A DNA stretch of 62,148 nucleotides, from positions 1-62,148 of the forward strand of contig NZ_WOFB01000026.1 of NCBI RefSeq assembly GCF_009733865.1, read 5' to 3'. How positions within the stretch are numbered: position 1 is the first letter of the stretch; each line of letters opens with the position of its first letter. The translations under genes were made by a program, and so were the position numbers. Below the pieces are notes generated by a model. The model saw only the letters and a program-made list of their open reading frames with translations, was not told where the DNA came from and searched no databases. Source of the DNA: Oceanobacillus salinisoli (GTDB taxonomy: Bacteria > Bacillota > Bacilli > Bacillales > Amphibacillaceae). Below, one piece after another: positions 46,345 to 54,970 of this stretch.

Positions 46345-46451
46345 TAAGAAAAGCGCAAGCGCCCGTTTAGCGACGTACGGAGGTGAGGGAAGTCCGCTAG
46401 TCGCTGGGCGATGGAGCTAGACATCAAAGCGCAAATTTATACTTTCTTATC
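46345..46451. repeat. Full family C repeat
   Basis: It begins ATAAGAAAAGCGCAAGCGCC and ends in TTTCTTAT, giving short inverted ends, with GTCGCTGGGCGATGGAGCTA inside. A fragment lies at 29151-29176 and a tail-like remnant at about 13441-13475. Similar GCGCAAGCGC elements are common in Bacillaceae. Confidence 0.75.
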
Positions 46452-46456
46452 TTTTT

Positions 46457-46494
46457 AAAAAGGGCTGTCTCACATTTTTAAGACAGCCCTTTTT
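46457..46494. terminator. Bidirectional terminator between usp and ackA
   Basis: AAAAGGGCTGTCT and AGACAGCCCTTTT form a perfect 13-bp stem with T-runs on both sides. It serves both convergent genes. Confidence 0.92.
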
Positions 46495-46501
46495 TCATTC
46501 T

Positions 46502-47692
46502 TTACATATTAGTAGCTAATCGCACCGTATCTCTTGCAATCATAACTTCCTCGTTTGTTGGAATGACGATGACCTTAACTGGGGAGTGCGGGTAATTAAT
46601 AAACTTTTCCTTTCCTCGTACATTATTACGGGTCGGATCCCAATAAATACCCATGAATTCCAGTCCGGTGAGGATTTTTTCTCTCATCGTAATACTATTC
46701 TCACCAACGCCTGCTGTAAAGATAATGGCATCGACACCTGACATTTTGGCTGCATAAGAGCCAATATATTTATGGATTCTGCCAGCAAAAACATTCAAAG
46801 CCAGTTTTGCACGCTCATCGGTATCTGACTTGCTTTCAATATCACGCAAGTCACTGGAGAAACCAGATAATGCGAGCAAACCACTTTCTTTATTCAATAC
46901 ATTGATTACTTCTTCTGCAGTTTTTCCCGTTTTTTCCATAATGTAAGGAATTAAGGCAGGGTCAATATTTCCTGAACGGGTTCCCATTGTAACACCTGCA
47001 AGTGGTGTGAATCCCATGGAAGTATCAATTGATTTCCCACCTTGAACGGCTGTAATACTTGCTCCATTTCCAATATGGCAGGATAATAGACGTAAATTCT
47101 CCAATGGTACGCCCATCAATTCAGAAGCTCGTTGTGTGACATACTTATGTGAAGTACCATGGAAACCATATTTACGAATGCCGTACTCTTCATAGTACTC
47201 ATAAGGCAGGCTGTATAAATAAGATGATTTTGGCATGGTTTGATGGAATGCAGTATCAAACACTGCTACCATTGGTACATTTGGCAATATTTCTTTAAAA
47301 GCGTTAATTCCAGTTAAGTTTGCCGGATTATGCAATGGTGCAAGTTCTGATATTTCATCAATTTTTTGAATCACTTCATCTGTAATGACAACTGAATCAT
47401 TAAAATATTCTCCACCATGTACTACTCGATGTCCAACCGCATCAATTTCATCAAATGATTTAACAACGCCTGTTGAAATCAGTGAATCTAATAGCATTTT
47501 AACTGCTACTCCGTGGTCAGGAATATCTTCTACCTTTTTCTCTTTCTCCCCATTTACTTCTATAGAGAAAATAGAATCATTTAATCCGATTCTTTCCACT
47601 AAACCAATTGCAGCAACTATTTCTTCAGGCATTTGAATTAATTGAAACTTTAATGATGAACTTCCTGCATTTACTGCTAATACGTTACTCAT
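46502..47692 (-). CDS. ackA: Acetate kinase
   Basis: It interconverts acetyl phosphate and acetate with ATP, the overflow pathway. The 396 residues show the family N-terminus [32 protein letters not shown], and the phosphate loop [12 protein letters not shown] 47692 follows GGAGTGAAGTG. It is 31 bases downstream of ytxK, as in B. subtilis. I looked for a cre box just upstream and found no good one. Confidence 0.97.
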   Translation of the reverse strand: MSNVLAVNAGSSSLKFQLIQMPEEIVAAIGLVERIGLNDSIFSIEVNGEKEKKVEDIPDHGVAVKMLLDSLISTGVVKSFDEIDAVGHRVVHGGEYFNDSVVITDEVIQKIDEISELAPLHNPANLTGINAFKEILPNVPMVAVFDTAFHQTMPKSSYLYSLPYEYYEEYGIRKYGFHGTSHKYVTQRASELMGVPLENLRLLSCHIGNGASITAVQGGKSIDTSMGFTPLAGVTMGTRSGNIDPALIPYIMEKTGKTAEEVINVLNKESGLLALSGFSSDLRDIESKSDTDERAKLALNVFAGRIHKYIGSYAAKMSGVDAIIFTAGVGENSITMREKILTGLEFMGIYWDPTRNNVRGKEKFINYPHSPVKVIVIPTNEEVMIARDTVRLATNM

Positions 47693-47723
47693 TGATGTCA
47701 CTTCACTCCTACTGTTCAATTCT

Positions 47724-48710
47724 TTATTTAGTATGATACGTTTTGAACCATGCATTCATCTGTCCTAAAATATCTGCCATCGCGTTTGCATTTTTAAAAG
47801 AAGGCATTTGTACTAGAAGAGGTTGTTTCACCTCAGCAGTTTGTTTTCCTTTCTTTTGCAAAACGAGAATGCTTTTCGTGTTATTTTTTGACTTAAACGC
47901 CGTTTCCGGTAAACGTATCACGCCAATAATGTGTGCATGTTTATGAAGAAATTGATTAAGTTTGTCCGATTGGTCGCTATCAAACAAGAATTCAGGAATT
48001 ATTAATACGAGATAACCGGCCTCTTTCGTATATTTCAAACTTTGTTCAATAAATAGATGATGGGCATAAGAGTGTCCTTCATCCGCCTTTAACTCATAAT
48101 TGCCAGCCTGAAAATCATCGGGGTAATATCCAACAGGTAAATCCGCAACCACTAAATCAACCGGATCCAGCAAAAAAGGTCTTAGGCTATCTTGATGAAA
48201 AAATTCAATCTGCTTTTTCTGTAAGTTTGCATTTAACATACCCAGTCTAATTAATGTTGGATCAACTTCACTTGCGAAAGCTTCCACTTCCTGTTTTAAC
48301 TGTTCAAGTACCGTTGAAATTAAATTCCCTGTACCACTGACAGGATCAAATAAACGAATACTTTTCTTACCTTCCATAAGCTTATCTGACAGGTACCCTA
48401 CAATCATTGCCACTGTCTCTGGTGTCATCAAATGCTGTTGCTGTGTGGAATCTTTCATCCCTTTCAATATAGCTAATTGTACTGCTTTACGAATTTCCAC
48501 TGTTTTAAATGAGGAAAACTCTATTTCTGATAATGCGCTCTGTATTTTATGTGATACGATTTCATCCAGCCCTTCAGGAGAATCCTGATAGAACAAGATT
48601 TCCATCGTTATTGCCAAGCTATCTAAGTATGTTTCATTCATATGCTGCTGGATGATCTCCGCATTATGATCCAGCCAACTAAAAAGTTTTTCAACATTTG
48701 ACTTTTCCAT
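47724..48710 (-). CDS. ytxK: YtxK, class I methyltransferase-like protein
   Basis: The 328-residue protein resembles the N6-adenine methyltransferase domain of type I restriction enzymes: SAM loop [15 protein letters not shown], then motif IV as [11 protein letters not shown]. Canonical enzymes have NPPY or DPPY at motif IV, so DLPVGY suggests another substrate or lost DNA activity. No restriction subunit is nearby. ATG 48710 is after GGAGG. Position before ackA is conserved in Bacillus. Confidence 0.92.
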   Translation of the reverse strand: MEKSNVEKLFSWLDHNAEIIQQHMNETYLDSLAITMEILFYQDSPEGLDEIVSHKIQSALSEIEFSSFKTVEIRKAVQLAILKGMKDSTQQQHLMTPETVAMIVGYLSDKLMEGKKSIRLFDPVSGTGNLISTVLEQLKQEVEAFASEVDPTLIRLGMLNANLQKKQIEFFHQDSLRPFLLDPVDLVVADLPVGYYPDDFQAGNYELKADEGHSYAHHLFIEQSLKYTKEAGYLVLIIPEFLFDSDQSDKLNQFLHKHAHIIGVIRLPETAFKSKNNTKSILVLQKKGKQTAEVKQPLLVQMPSFKNANAMADILGQMNAWFKTYHTK

Positions 48711-48855
48711 GACAAAATCCTCCAATCGTTTCCTCTACAACTTATTTATTGTAGCAAAGTTCATAAGTATATGTAAAAAAATTACACTAAAGTAACAGGA
48801 TTTGCGAATTTTATGTTAAATTATAGCCGAAAACGAAAGGAAAGTGAACATAAGA

Positions 48856-48884
48856 ATGGCCTCCCAATAATAATTGGGGGCCAT
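48856..48884 (-). terminator. Terminator after tpx
   Basis: ATGGCCTCCCAAT and ATTGGGGGCCAT form a 12-bp stem with one bulged base. The T-run on the minus strand is weak. Confidence 0.65.
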
Positions 48885-48923
48885 AAAAGTAATGATTTCC
48901 GTTTAACACTACATTAAACATGA

Positions 48924-49424
48924 TTATTTTGCATTTTTAGCTGCTTCGATAGCGGCATCATAGTTTGGATGCGTCGTTACCTCTGGCACATATTCTACAT
49001 AAGTAACTTTATTTTCAGAGTCAAGAACAAAAATAGCCCTTGCAAGCAAACGGTTTTCTTTCATTAATACTCCGTAGTTTTCACCGAAAGAAGCATCTCG
49101 ATGATCTGATAATGTGTCTAAGTTATTTACTCCTTCTGCCGCACACCAGCGTGCTTGCGCAAAAGGCAAGTCCATACTTATTGTTAATACTTGTACATTA
49201 TCTAATTGGTCCGCTTCTTCATTAAAACGTTTTGTTTCCTCAGCACATACACCCGTATCGACAGATGGCACCGCTGCGATTAATTTTATCTTCCCTTGAT
49301 AATCATCTAAAGTAACCTCTTTAAGGTCATTGGACAGTACAGTAATATTAGGAGCTGTATCCCCTACTTTTACTTCGTTTCCCACTAATGTGACTGGTTC
49401 TTGTTGGAATGTAACATTCGCCAT
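48924..49424 (-). CDS. tpx: Thiol peroxidase Tpx
   Basis: This peroxiredoxin of 166 residues reduces hydroperoxides using thioredoxin. The peroxidatic cysteine is in [13 protein letters not shown] and the resolving cysteine in ARWCAAEG, the atypical two-Cys pattern. ATG 49424 is chosen because the ATG at 49433 lies one base after GGGAGGA. It is monocistronic and next to ytfJ, as in B. subtilis. Confidence 0.96.
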   Translation of the reverse strand: MANVTFQQEPVTLVGNEVKVGDTAPNITVLSNDLKEVTLDDYQGKIKLIAAVPSVDTGVCAEETKRFNEEADQLDNVQVLTISMDLPFAQARWCAAEGVNNLDTLSDHRDASFGENYGVLMKENRLLARAIFVLDSENKVTYVEYVPEVTTHPNYDAAIEAAKNAK

Positions 49425-49537
49425 ACGATTCATTCCTCCCTAATAATTTCTTCTATCTCATTATGAAGATAACTGTCGTCTGTGTCCAATAAAAAAGATT
49501 ATATTTTTGTTAAATCTTTGTGAAATCCGTTACAGCA

Positions 49538-50047
49538 TTAAATATCGTAATTGATGGAATCCTCTTTCTTGTCTTTTTTCTCATCGGTCTCACCTGACTT
49601 GTTTTTCGCTTCTTCTCCATCCTTTTTAGACGACTTTTCTTCCTTATCTATCGGCAGACTGATGCCTGCATCTTTTAGCATTTCCTGTATCTTTTGTACA
49701 ACTTGCGGGGCATGATTCAACATTTTTTCATAGAAATGTGTTTGCTGATCAAGGTGAACCATCTTAATTCCATCTTTACTTAATACTAAAAAGGCGATTG
49801 GTGTAATCGAAACACCGCCACCACTACCTCCGCCAAAAGGCAATTCAGCACCAGAGTCTCCTTGGCCATCACTGGGAGTAAATTCACTCCCTCCTGCCGC
49901 AAATCCAAATCCCAGTTTAGAAACCGGAATAATAATGCTCCCATCAGGTGATTCAACTGGATCACCAACAATCGTGTTTACCTCAATCATATCTTTCAAA
50001 TTTTCCATTGCAGTCGTCATTAAGCCTTGAATGGGATGCTCTTCCAT
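49538..50047 (-). CDS. ytfJ: Sporulation protein YtfJ (GerW family)
   Basis: The 169-residue protein has a family core (NTIVGDPVESPDGSIIIPVSKLGFGFAAGG, shown by the DGSIIIPVSK and GFGFAAGG motifs), a glycine-rich segment, and a basic/acidic tail of Lys, Glu and Asp (about 128-169). B. subtilis YtfJ/GerW is a sporulation protein affecting spore germination. ATG 50047 follows AAGGAGGTCAATTAA. It is 20 bases downstream of ytfI. Confidence 0.93.
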   Translation of the reverse strand: MEEHPIQGLMTTAMENLKDMIEVNTIVGDPVESPDGSIIIPVSKLGFGFAAGGSEFTPSDGQGDSGAELPFGGGSGGGVSITPIAFLVLSKDGIKMVHLDQQTHFYEKMLNHAPQVVQKIQEMLKDAGISLPIDKEEKSSKKDGEEAKNKSGETDEKKDKKEDSINYDI

Positions 50048-50067
50048 TTAATTGACCTCCTTTATTT

Positions 50068-50628
50068 TTATTTAAATAAACGATTTACTTTGATAAATGC
50101 TTGTATAGCTTTTCCTATTCTTATGGAAACCATGCAATCCAAGTTTGTTTGAAAATACTCCTGTTGGAACTTAGGATTTACTTGAATGTCGGGATTACAC
50201 ATCAATATAAACTTTTCTGCAAAATAACCAATAATCGAACCTTTAATCGCCCAAATGGCACCACTTACTACACCAGTCGAACTTGCTTCACCTGTTCCAA
50301 TCATAGTGGACCAATTTAATTGATGAAGTTTTGTATTTTTTAAAATAGAATGCAGTGCTTCCATTATTTTACGAAATGTTGCAATATAAGAATCGACTTC
50401 GGAACTGTCCAACATGTCATCCACATTATTAATGAATGGATAATCTTCTACCTTATTTAGTGGAATGCTTTTATTGATTATTCGAAACCTGGACAGCGCT
50501 ATGGATACTTGTATTTGCTGTTTATTATCCTCAAAAGAATAATGGATTGTAATGTAAACCTTTAAAAGTAAAAATAGAGCAAGAAGAATAGGAATGAAGC
50601 CTAATAATACAGCAAATAACAACAACAT
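50068..50628 (-). CDS. ytfI: YtfI, DUF2953 protein
   Basis: The 186-residue protein has one N-terminal membrane helix (about 2-25) followed by a domain of unknown function, with a weakly hydrophobic segment at about 115-130 (AIWAIKGSIIGYF). ATG 50628 follows GAGGTGCTGTTT. In B. subtilis it is cotranscribed with ytfJ and linked to sporulation. Confidence 0.88.
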   Translation of the reverse strand: MLLLFAVLLGFIPILLALFLLLKVYITIHYSFEDNKQQIQVSIALSRFRIINKSIPLNKVEDYPFINNVDDMLDSSEVDSYIATFRKIMEALHSILKNTKLHQLNWSTMIGTGEASSTGVVSGAIWAIKGSIIGYFAEKFILMCNPDIQVNPKFQQEYFQTNLDCMVSIRIGKAIQAFIKVNRLFK

Positions 50629-50763
50629 AAACAGCACCTCTAAAAATTATTCATCCAGTTTTATTTTGCTACACTTTTCCAATTATACTCATGCTTTTTT
50701 CTTCGGGTTAGGATAACCGGTTGTATGCGTGTTAGAATAATCTAGAAAGAATTTTCAAACTGG

Positions 50764-50923
50764 ATAAAGTGAATCTTCAATCAGTGGGTTTTTTTTCATC
50801 CCCTATTGATTGTTAGATGAACGAATCAGGAGTTTACTGGCTGCCCGTCCCCCACTTATAATTCTTGAGGCATCTCGAATTCTTCTCGTTAAGGGTCTTA
50901 CAGCCAGTTAATCACGTGATAAA
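50764..50923 (+). repeat. Family B structured repeat, copy 2, in the NAD kinase leader
   Basis: It matches 303-463. The hairpin arms are 50778-50788 and 50800-50812; changes relative to copy 1 leave G-U pairs on the + strand. A further stem is ACTGGCTG (50836-50843) with CAGCCAGT (50901-50908). The distal CCCCCACT (50849-50856) could compete with the hairpin. The element ends five bases before the ribosome binding site of the NAD kinase gene, so it is probably transcribed as its leader. The rest of the gap (50629-50763) shows nothing I recognise. Confidence 0.8.
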
Positions 50924-50938
50924 ATGGAGGGTGTACAT

Positions 50939-51739
50939 ATGTCAGAACGAAATAACGTGTTTTTCTATTACCATAAGGATGAAGAAATTCTGAATAAATT
51001 AAATCCTTTATTTGATTTAGCGGAAAAAAATAATTTTAATGTCGTGGATGATGATAAAAAGGCCAATGTCATTATTAGTGTTGGTGGGGACGGAATGTTC
51101 CTGCAGGCCGTTAGAAAAACCGGTTTCAGGCAAGATGCTATTTACGCAGGGCTTGCTCGTGACAATGAATCAAGTTTATATTGCGACTTTAGTTTAGATA
51201 ACTTTGATAAATTATTGCATTCCGTTTTACATGAGGAAATGGAAGTTCGTAGGTTCCCAGTAATTAAAACGCAGGTCAATGATGGAAGACCTTCCTACTG
51301 TTTAAATGAATTAACTATTCGCTCCACTATCGTTAAAACCATTGTTCTGGACGTTTTTATTGATGGCCAGCATTTTGAAACATTTCGCGGGGATGGAATG
51401 GTTGTAGCGACACCAACAGGAAGTACTGGATATAACAAATCTTCCAATGGCGCTGTCATTGATCCGTTGCTCGCTTGTTTTCAAGTATCTGAAATATCTT
51501 CTATAAATAATAACAATTTCCGTACGCTCGGGTCTTCTTTTATTCTAAGCAAGAGTCGTAAGTTAAAACTAATTGAAGTACAGGATGGAAATGACCATCC
51601 AATTGTAAGCTTTGACAATGAGGCTTTTCCAATCCGAAGAATAAATACAATCGAAGTTACAATGGATGATACCGTTGTGAAAACAGTAAAATTAAAAAAC
51701 AACTCCTATTGGGATCGTGTAAAGCGAATGTTTTTATAA
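50939..51739 (+). CDS. ppnKB: NAD kinase (second paralogue type, YtdI)
   Basis: It phosphorylates NAD to NADP. The 266-residue protein has the NAD kinase motifs SVGGDGMFLQAV, NELTIRS and FRGDGMVVATPTGSTGYNKSSNGAV (seen as DGMVVATPTGSTGY). Bacillus genomes usually have two NAD kinases, and this is in the ytdI position between ytfI and the SASP genes. ATG 50939 follows GGAGGGTG; the TTG/ATG options further up overlap that site. Its leader consists of a family B repeat. Confidence 0.94.
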   Translation: MSERNNVFFYYHKDEEILNKLNPLFDLAEKNNFNVVDDDKKANVIISVGGDGMFLQAVRKTGFRQDAIYAGLARDNESSLYCDFSLDNFDKLLHSVLHEEMEVRRFPVIKTQVNDGRPSYCLNELTIRSTIVKTIVLDVFIDGQHFETFRGDGMVVATPTGSTGYNKSSNGAVIDPLLACFQVSEISSINNNNFRTLGSSFILSKSRKLKLIEVQDGNDHPIVSFDNEAFPIRRINTIEVTMDDTVVKTVKLKNNSYWDRVKRMFL

Positions 51740-51752
51740 ACAAAATACGAAA

Positions 51753-51776
51753 GGGCTATCCCGTCTAGGATAGCCC
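51753..51776. terminator. Hairpin between NAD kinase and SASP genes
   Basis: GGGCTATCC and GGATAGCCC form a perfect 9-bp stem around CGTCTA. T-richness on the minus strand (TTTCGTATTTTG) suits the SASP transcript; the + strand lacks a T-run. Confidence 0.7.
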
Positions 51777-51802
51777 ATGCCATCTATATTGAATTGTTCT
51801 TA

Positions 51803-52009
51803 TTAAGCTTGACCGCCGAATTGTTGTTCAGCCATAGATACTAGACGTTTAGTAATTTCTCCACCAACTGAACCGTTAGCACGAGAAGTAGTATCTGCAC
51901 CAAGTTGAACTCCAAATTCTTGAGCGATTTCTGTTTTCATTTGCTGAAGTGCTTGTTCTGCACCAGGAACTACTAATTGATTAGAATTGTTGCTGTTGTT
52001 ATTTGCCAT
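51803..52009 (-). CDS. Small acid-soluble spore protein, alpha/beta type
   Basis: The 68-residue protein saturates spore DNA and protects it. Family motifs [14 protein letters not shown], the GPR protease site [12 protein letters not shown], and [20 protein letters not shown] are present. ATG 52009 follows AAGGAGGTAAACAATC. It lies 65 bases after an almost identical gene. It is probably transcribed under the forespore sigma factor sigma-G, but I could not define the boxes. Confidence 0.96.
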   Translation of the reverse strand: MANNNSNNSNQLVVPGAEQALQQMKTEIAQEFGVQLGADTTSRANGSVGGEITKRLVSMAEQQFGGQA

Positions 52010-52074
52010 GATTGTTTACCTCCTTGAGAGTCAAAGATTTTGAGGCGAATAACTAATTAATTTTAATATAATAA

Positions 52075-52284
52075 TTATTTAGCTTGACCACCAAACTGTT
52101 GTTCAGCCATAGAAACTAAACGTTTGGTAATTTCGCCACCAACAGAACCGTTAGCGCGAGAAGTATTATCTGCACCAAGTTGAACTCCAAATTCTTGAGC
52201 AATCTCAAATTTCATTTGTTCAAGTGCTTGTTCTGCACCAGGAACTACTAATTGATTTGAGTTGTTGCTGTTGTTATTTGCCAT
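52075..52284 (-). CDS. Small acid-soluble spore protein, alpha/beta type (second copy)
   Basis: This 69-residue paralogue differs from its neighbour at only a few sites. The GPR protease site reads FEIAQEFG rather than TEIAQEFG, with Phe in place of the usual Thr/Ser two residues before the cleaved bond region, which may alter degradation during germination. ATG 52284 follows AGGAGGTGAACAG. The two genes look like a recent tandem duplication; B. subtilis has one (sspA) here. Confidence 0.96.
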   Translation of the reverse strand: MANNNSNNSNQLVVPGAEQALEQMKFEIAQEFGVQLGADNTSRANGSVGGEITKRLVSMAEQQFGGQAK

Positions 52285-52438
52285 GTCTGTTCACCTCCTT
52301 GGTACTTATAGATTGTGCATCATGAGGTGAAACAATACATTTTTCTGACTGGGAATTCCTGTAAATCTCTTAAAGCTGTTTCGTCTGATTAAAACCTTAA
52401 CTTCAAGTCCCAATCTTTTTTAGAAAACAACCTTTGTT

Positions 52439-53641
52439 TTACAAAAGATCGTGAAACGTTTCTGTTGGATCTTTCTTATCCGTAATTTTAATCGTTTCAA
52501 TTCCATTAACCGCTTCTTGTATCGATGCAGTGAAATCATGAGTGGATTCATAATAATTCACTTTATCCCGTTTTGGTTTGGTTTTAGGTGATTTTGGAAC
52601 AAAAATCGTACAGCAATCTTCATAAGGTAAAATCGACGTTTCATAGGTTCCAATTTCATGAGATAATTCAATAACCTCTTGCTTATCCATTGTGACAAGT
52701 GGACGAATAATCGGGTAGTTCGTTACTTCATTAATCGTATGCATACTTTCCATCGTCTGACTTGCTACTTGCCCAAGATTTTCCCCAGTTGTAAGGGAAA
52801 GAATAGACTCCTGTTCACAAACCTTTTCACTAATTCGAAACATCATTCGCCGCATAATCGTCATCGCATATGCATCAGGCATTTCCCTAAAGATTTCCTG
52901 CTGAAGCTTTGTAAATGGTACAATATGAACCTTAATTGACTTGCCATATTTCGTTAATTGTTTAGCTAAGTCCAGAACTTTCTGTTTAGAACGTTCACTT
53001 GTGTATGGTGGAGAATGAAAATGAATCGCCTCAATTTCAACTCCGCGCTTCATTGACAGAAACCCAGCAACCGGGCTATCTATCCCGCCAGATAAAAGTA
53101 ATAACGATTTGCCTGAGGTGCCAACCGGAAGCCCTCCTAATCCAGGCACAACACTTGAAGTGATATAAGTTGCTTCATTTCGAATTTCCACTTTTACTTC
53201 CACATCTGGATGATGAACATCTACTGTAATACCATCTGTATTGGTAAGTAAATGTCCACCCAATACTTGGTTCATTTCTTGAGAACGGACAGGAAAATCT
53301 TTATTAATTCGTTTTACGGTGACTTTAAACTTATGAATATTTTCCCCATTGTTTAAAGCATACAGTGCCGCCTCTTTTATTTTTTCCACATCATTTTCTA
53401 CTTTAACTGCCAGACTTAAACTCTGAGTGCCAAAAACATTTTTGCATTTTTCCATGACGGCTTTCGGATCATTTCCATTTAAAAGCACGAACATGCGCCC
53501 CTGTGTCCGTTTCACTTTAACACCGGGAAATTCCTTTATTTTTTGCTGGACATTCTGCTGCAGCTGGTTAATAAATTGTTTAATATTTTTTCCTTTTAAT
53601 GCCATTTCTCCATACCTGATTAATATATGATCAAATTCCAT
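52439..53641 (-). CDS. thiI: tRNA 4-thiouridine and thiazole synthesis protein ThiI
   Basis: ThiI adenylates U8 of tRNA and transfers sulfur to it; it also serves thiamine synthesis. The 400 residues contain a ferredoxin-like/THUMP N-terminal region (about 1-165) and a PP-loop domain with LLLLSGGIDSPVAGF. A C-terminal rhodanese domain is absent, as in B. subtilis. ATG 53641 uses GGAG within the end of the upstream cysteine desulfurase gene, with six bases between the genes, matching their sulfur hand-off. Confidence 0.96.
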   Translation of the reverse strand: MEFDHILIRYGEMALKGKNIKQFINQLQQNVQQKIKEFPGVKVKRTQGRMFVLLNGNDPKAVMEKCKNVFGTQSLSLAVKVENDVEKIKEAALYALNNGENIHKFKVTVKRINKDFPVRSQEMNQVLGGHLLTNTDGITVDVHHPDVEVKVEIRNEATYITSSVVPGLGGLPVGTSGKSLLLLSGGIDSPVAGFLSMKRGVEIEAIHFHSPPYTSERSKQKVLDLAKQLTKYGKSIKVHIVPFTKLQQEIFREMPDAYAMTIMRRMMFRISEKVCEQESILSLTTGENLGQVASQTMESMHTINEVTNYPIIRPLVTMDKQEVIELSHEIGTYETSILPYEDCCTIFVPKSPKTKPKRDKVNYYESTHDFTASIQEAVNGIETIKITDKKDPTETFHDLL

Positions 53642-53647
53642 CGTTAT

Positions 53648-54787
53648 CTACTCCAGTGCTTTTTTAAATTCACTTATCGCACTCTTCAGTGCACCAATAA
53701 ATGTTTTGATTTCTTCCATTGTATTATCATAAGACAAACTAATTCTTAATGCGGATGTCGTACGGTCTGCTTGGAAGCCACATGCTGCCAGTACTTTACT
53801 TTCGTCCTTTAATTTAGATGAGCAGGCAGATTTCGTCGAGATAAATATATTTTGCTCCCCTAACATGTGAATAATTACTTCTGGTTTAATTCCAGGTACA
53901 GAAATATTTACAATATGTGGTGCAGCCTCTTCGGGGGTATTCATGTTCACTCCATCTATAGCTTTTACCTCATTCATGATGAACTGCTGCATTTCGTACA
54001 TCTTTGCAATTTCGTTCTTTTCTTTTTCTTTTATAAGTCGAAGTGCTTTAACCATCGCAACAATTCCTGCCAAATTTTCTGTACCTGAGCGCAAGGCTGA
54101 CTCTTGACTTCCACCATGAAATAATGGAAACAGTTTTGTCCGCTTATTTACATATAACATCCCTGTACCCTTTAAGCCATGAATTTTATGTCCGGAATAC
54201 GTACATAAATCAATACCACTTTTTTTCAGGTCTAACGGAACTTTACCCAACCCTTGAACATCATCAACATGGAAAAAAAGTTTTGGATAATTTCCAGCAA
54301 TCGCACCTATTTCTTCAATCGGTTGAATGGAGCCTATTTCATTATTCACATGCATGATGCTAATTAAAATCGTATCGTCCCTAATAGCAGCTTTCAAATC
54401 ACTGATTGAAATAACTCCTTTATCATTAACAGGCAAATAAGTAATTTCAAACCCCAATTTTTTTAAGCTTTCACATGCCTCAAAAACGGAAGGATGCTCA
54501 ATTTCAGATGTAATAATATGTTTCCCCCGATTTTGATGCTCCAGTGCAACCCCTTTAATTGCCATATTATTTCCTTCTGTTCCACCAGAAGTGAAAATGA
54601 GCTCTTCCTTTTCCACTTGTAAAATCTCTGCTGCCTGTTTTTTTGCAGTAATAAGCAGTTTTTCTGCCGTCCCGCCAAACTGATGAATCGAAGAAGGATT
54701 TCCATAATATTGTCTGGATACTTGATTAAAGCTTTCCAACACAGCTGGATCTGGTTTGGTTGTTGCACTATTATCTAAATAAATCAT
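53648..54787 (-). CDS. iscS: Cysteine desulfurase (NifZ/IscS type)
   Basis: This PLP enzyme takes sulfur from cysteine and passes it to ThiI. The 379 residues show the PLP lysine in YSGHKIHGLKGTG, the cofactor histidine in FHVDDVQGLG, and the mobile-loop cysteine in STKSACSSK. ATG 54787 follows AAGGAG. It corresponds to B. subtilis nifZ, the desulfurase dedicated to ThiI. Downstream spacing to thiI is six bases. Confidence 0.95.
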   Translation of the reverse strand: MIYLDNSATTKPDPAVLESFNQVSRQYYGNPSSIHQFGGTAEKLLITAKKQAAEILQVEKEELIFTSGGTEGNNMAIKGVALEHQNRGKHIITSEIEHPSVFEACESLKKLGFEITYLPVNDKGVISISDLKAAIRDDTILISIMHVNNEIGSIQPIEEIGAIAGNYPKLFFHVDDVQGLGKVPLDLKKSGIDLCTYSGHKIHGLKGTGMLYVNKRTKLFPLFHGGSQESALRSGTENLAGIVAMVKALRLIKEKEKNEIAKMYEMQQFIMNEVKAIDGVNMNTPEEAAPHIVNISVPGIKPEVIIHMLGEQNIFISTKSACSSKLKDESKVLAACGFQADRTTSALRISLSYDNTMEEIKTFIGALKSAISEFKKALE

Positions 54788-54823
54788 CTATAAAAACTCC
54801 TTATTTCAGGTATCTTATCTCTT

Positions 54824-54896
54824 AAAGAGGATGTCCAAAAGTCCGGTGAAAATGACAAATCGAACTTCTGGATCCTTTTCACCCTCCTTTTGAAAA
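54824..54896. repeat. Family A repeat, inverted and internally deleted copy
   Basis: Both ends of family A are present in reverse orientation (AAAGAGGATGTCCAAAAGTC, GGTGAAAATG, then CCTTTTCACCCTCCTTTTG), with the hairpin core missing. It separates ezrA from iscS. Confidence 0.72.
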
Positions 54897-54970
54897 CTCA
54901 GTATAAACAAAATTAAGAGCTTATCATTAAGCAGGCTAAATATCCCCCAGCTTAACGAAAGCCCTTATCA

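Noticed and set aside
47690..47830. ATGCAAACGCGATGGCA as a cre box for ackA
   Set aside because: Three constrained CcpA positions are wrong and the sequence lies in ytxK coding DNA.
47724..48710. YtxK as part of a restriction-modification system
   Set aside because: Motif IV is degenerate, no restriction or specificity subunit is nearby, and the ytxK-ackA pair is ordinary Bacillus backbone.
51803..52284. Possible direct-repeat element
   Set aside because: The similarity is explained by two tandem paralogous SASP genes, each with its own ribosome binding site.
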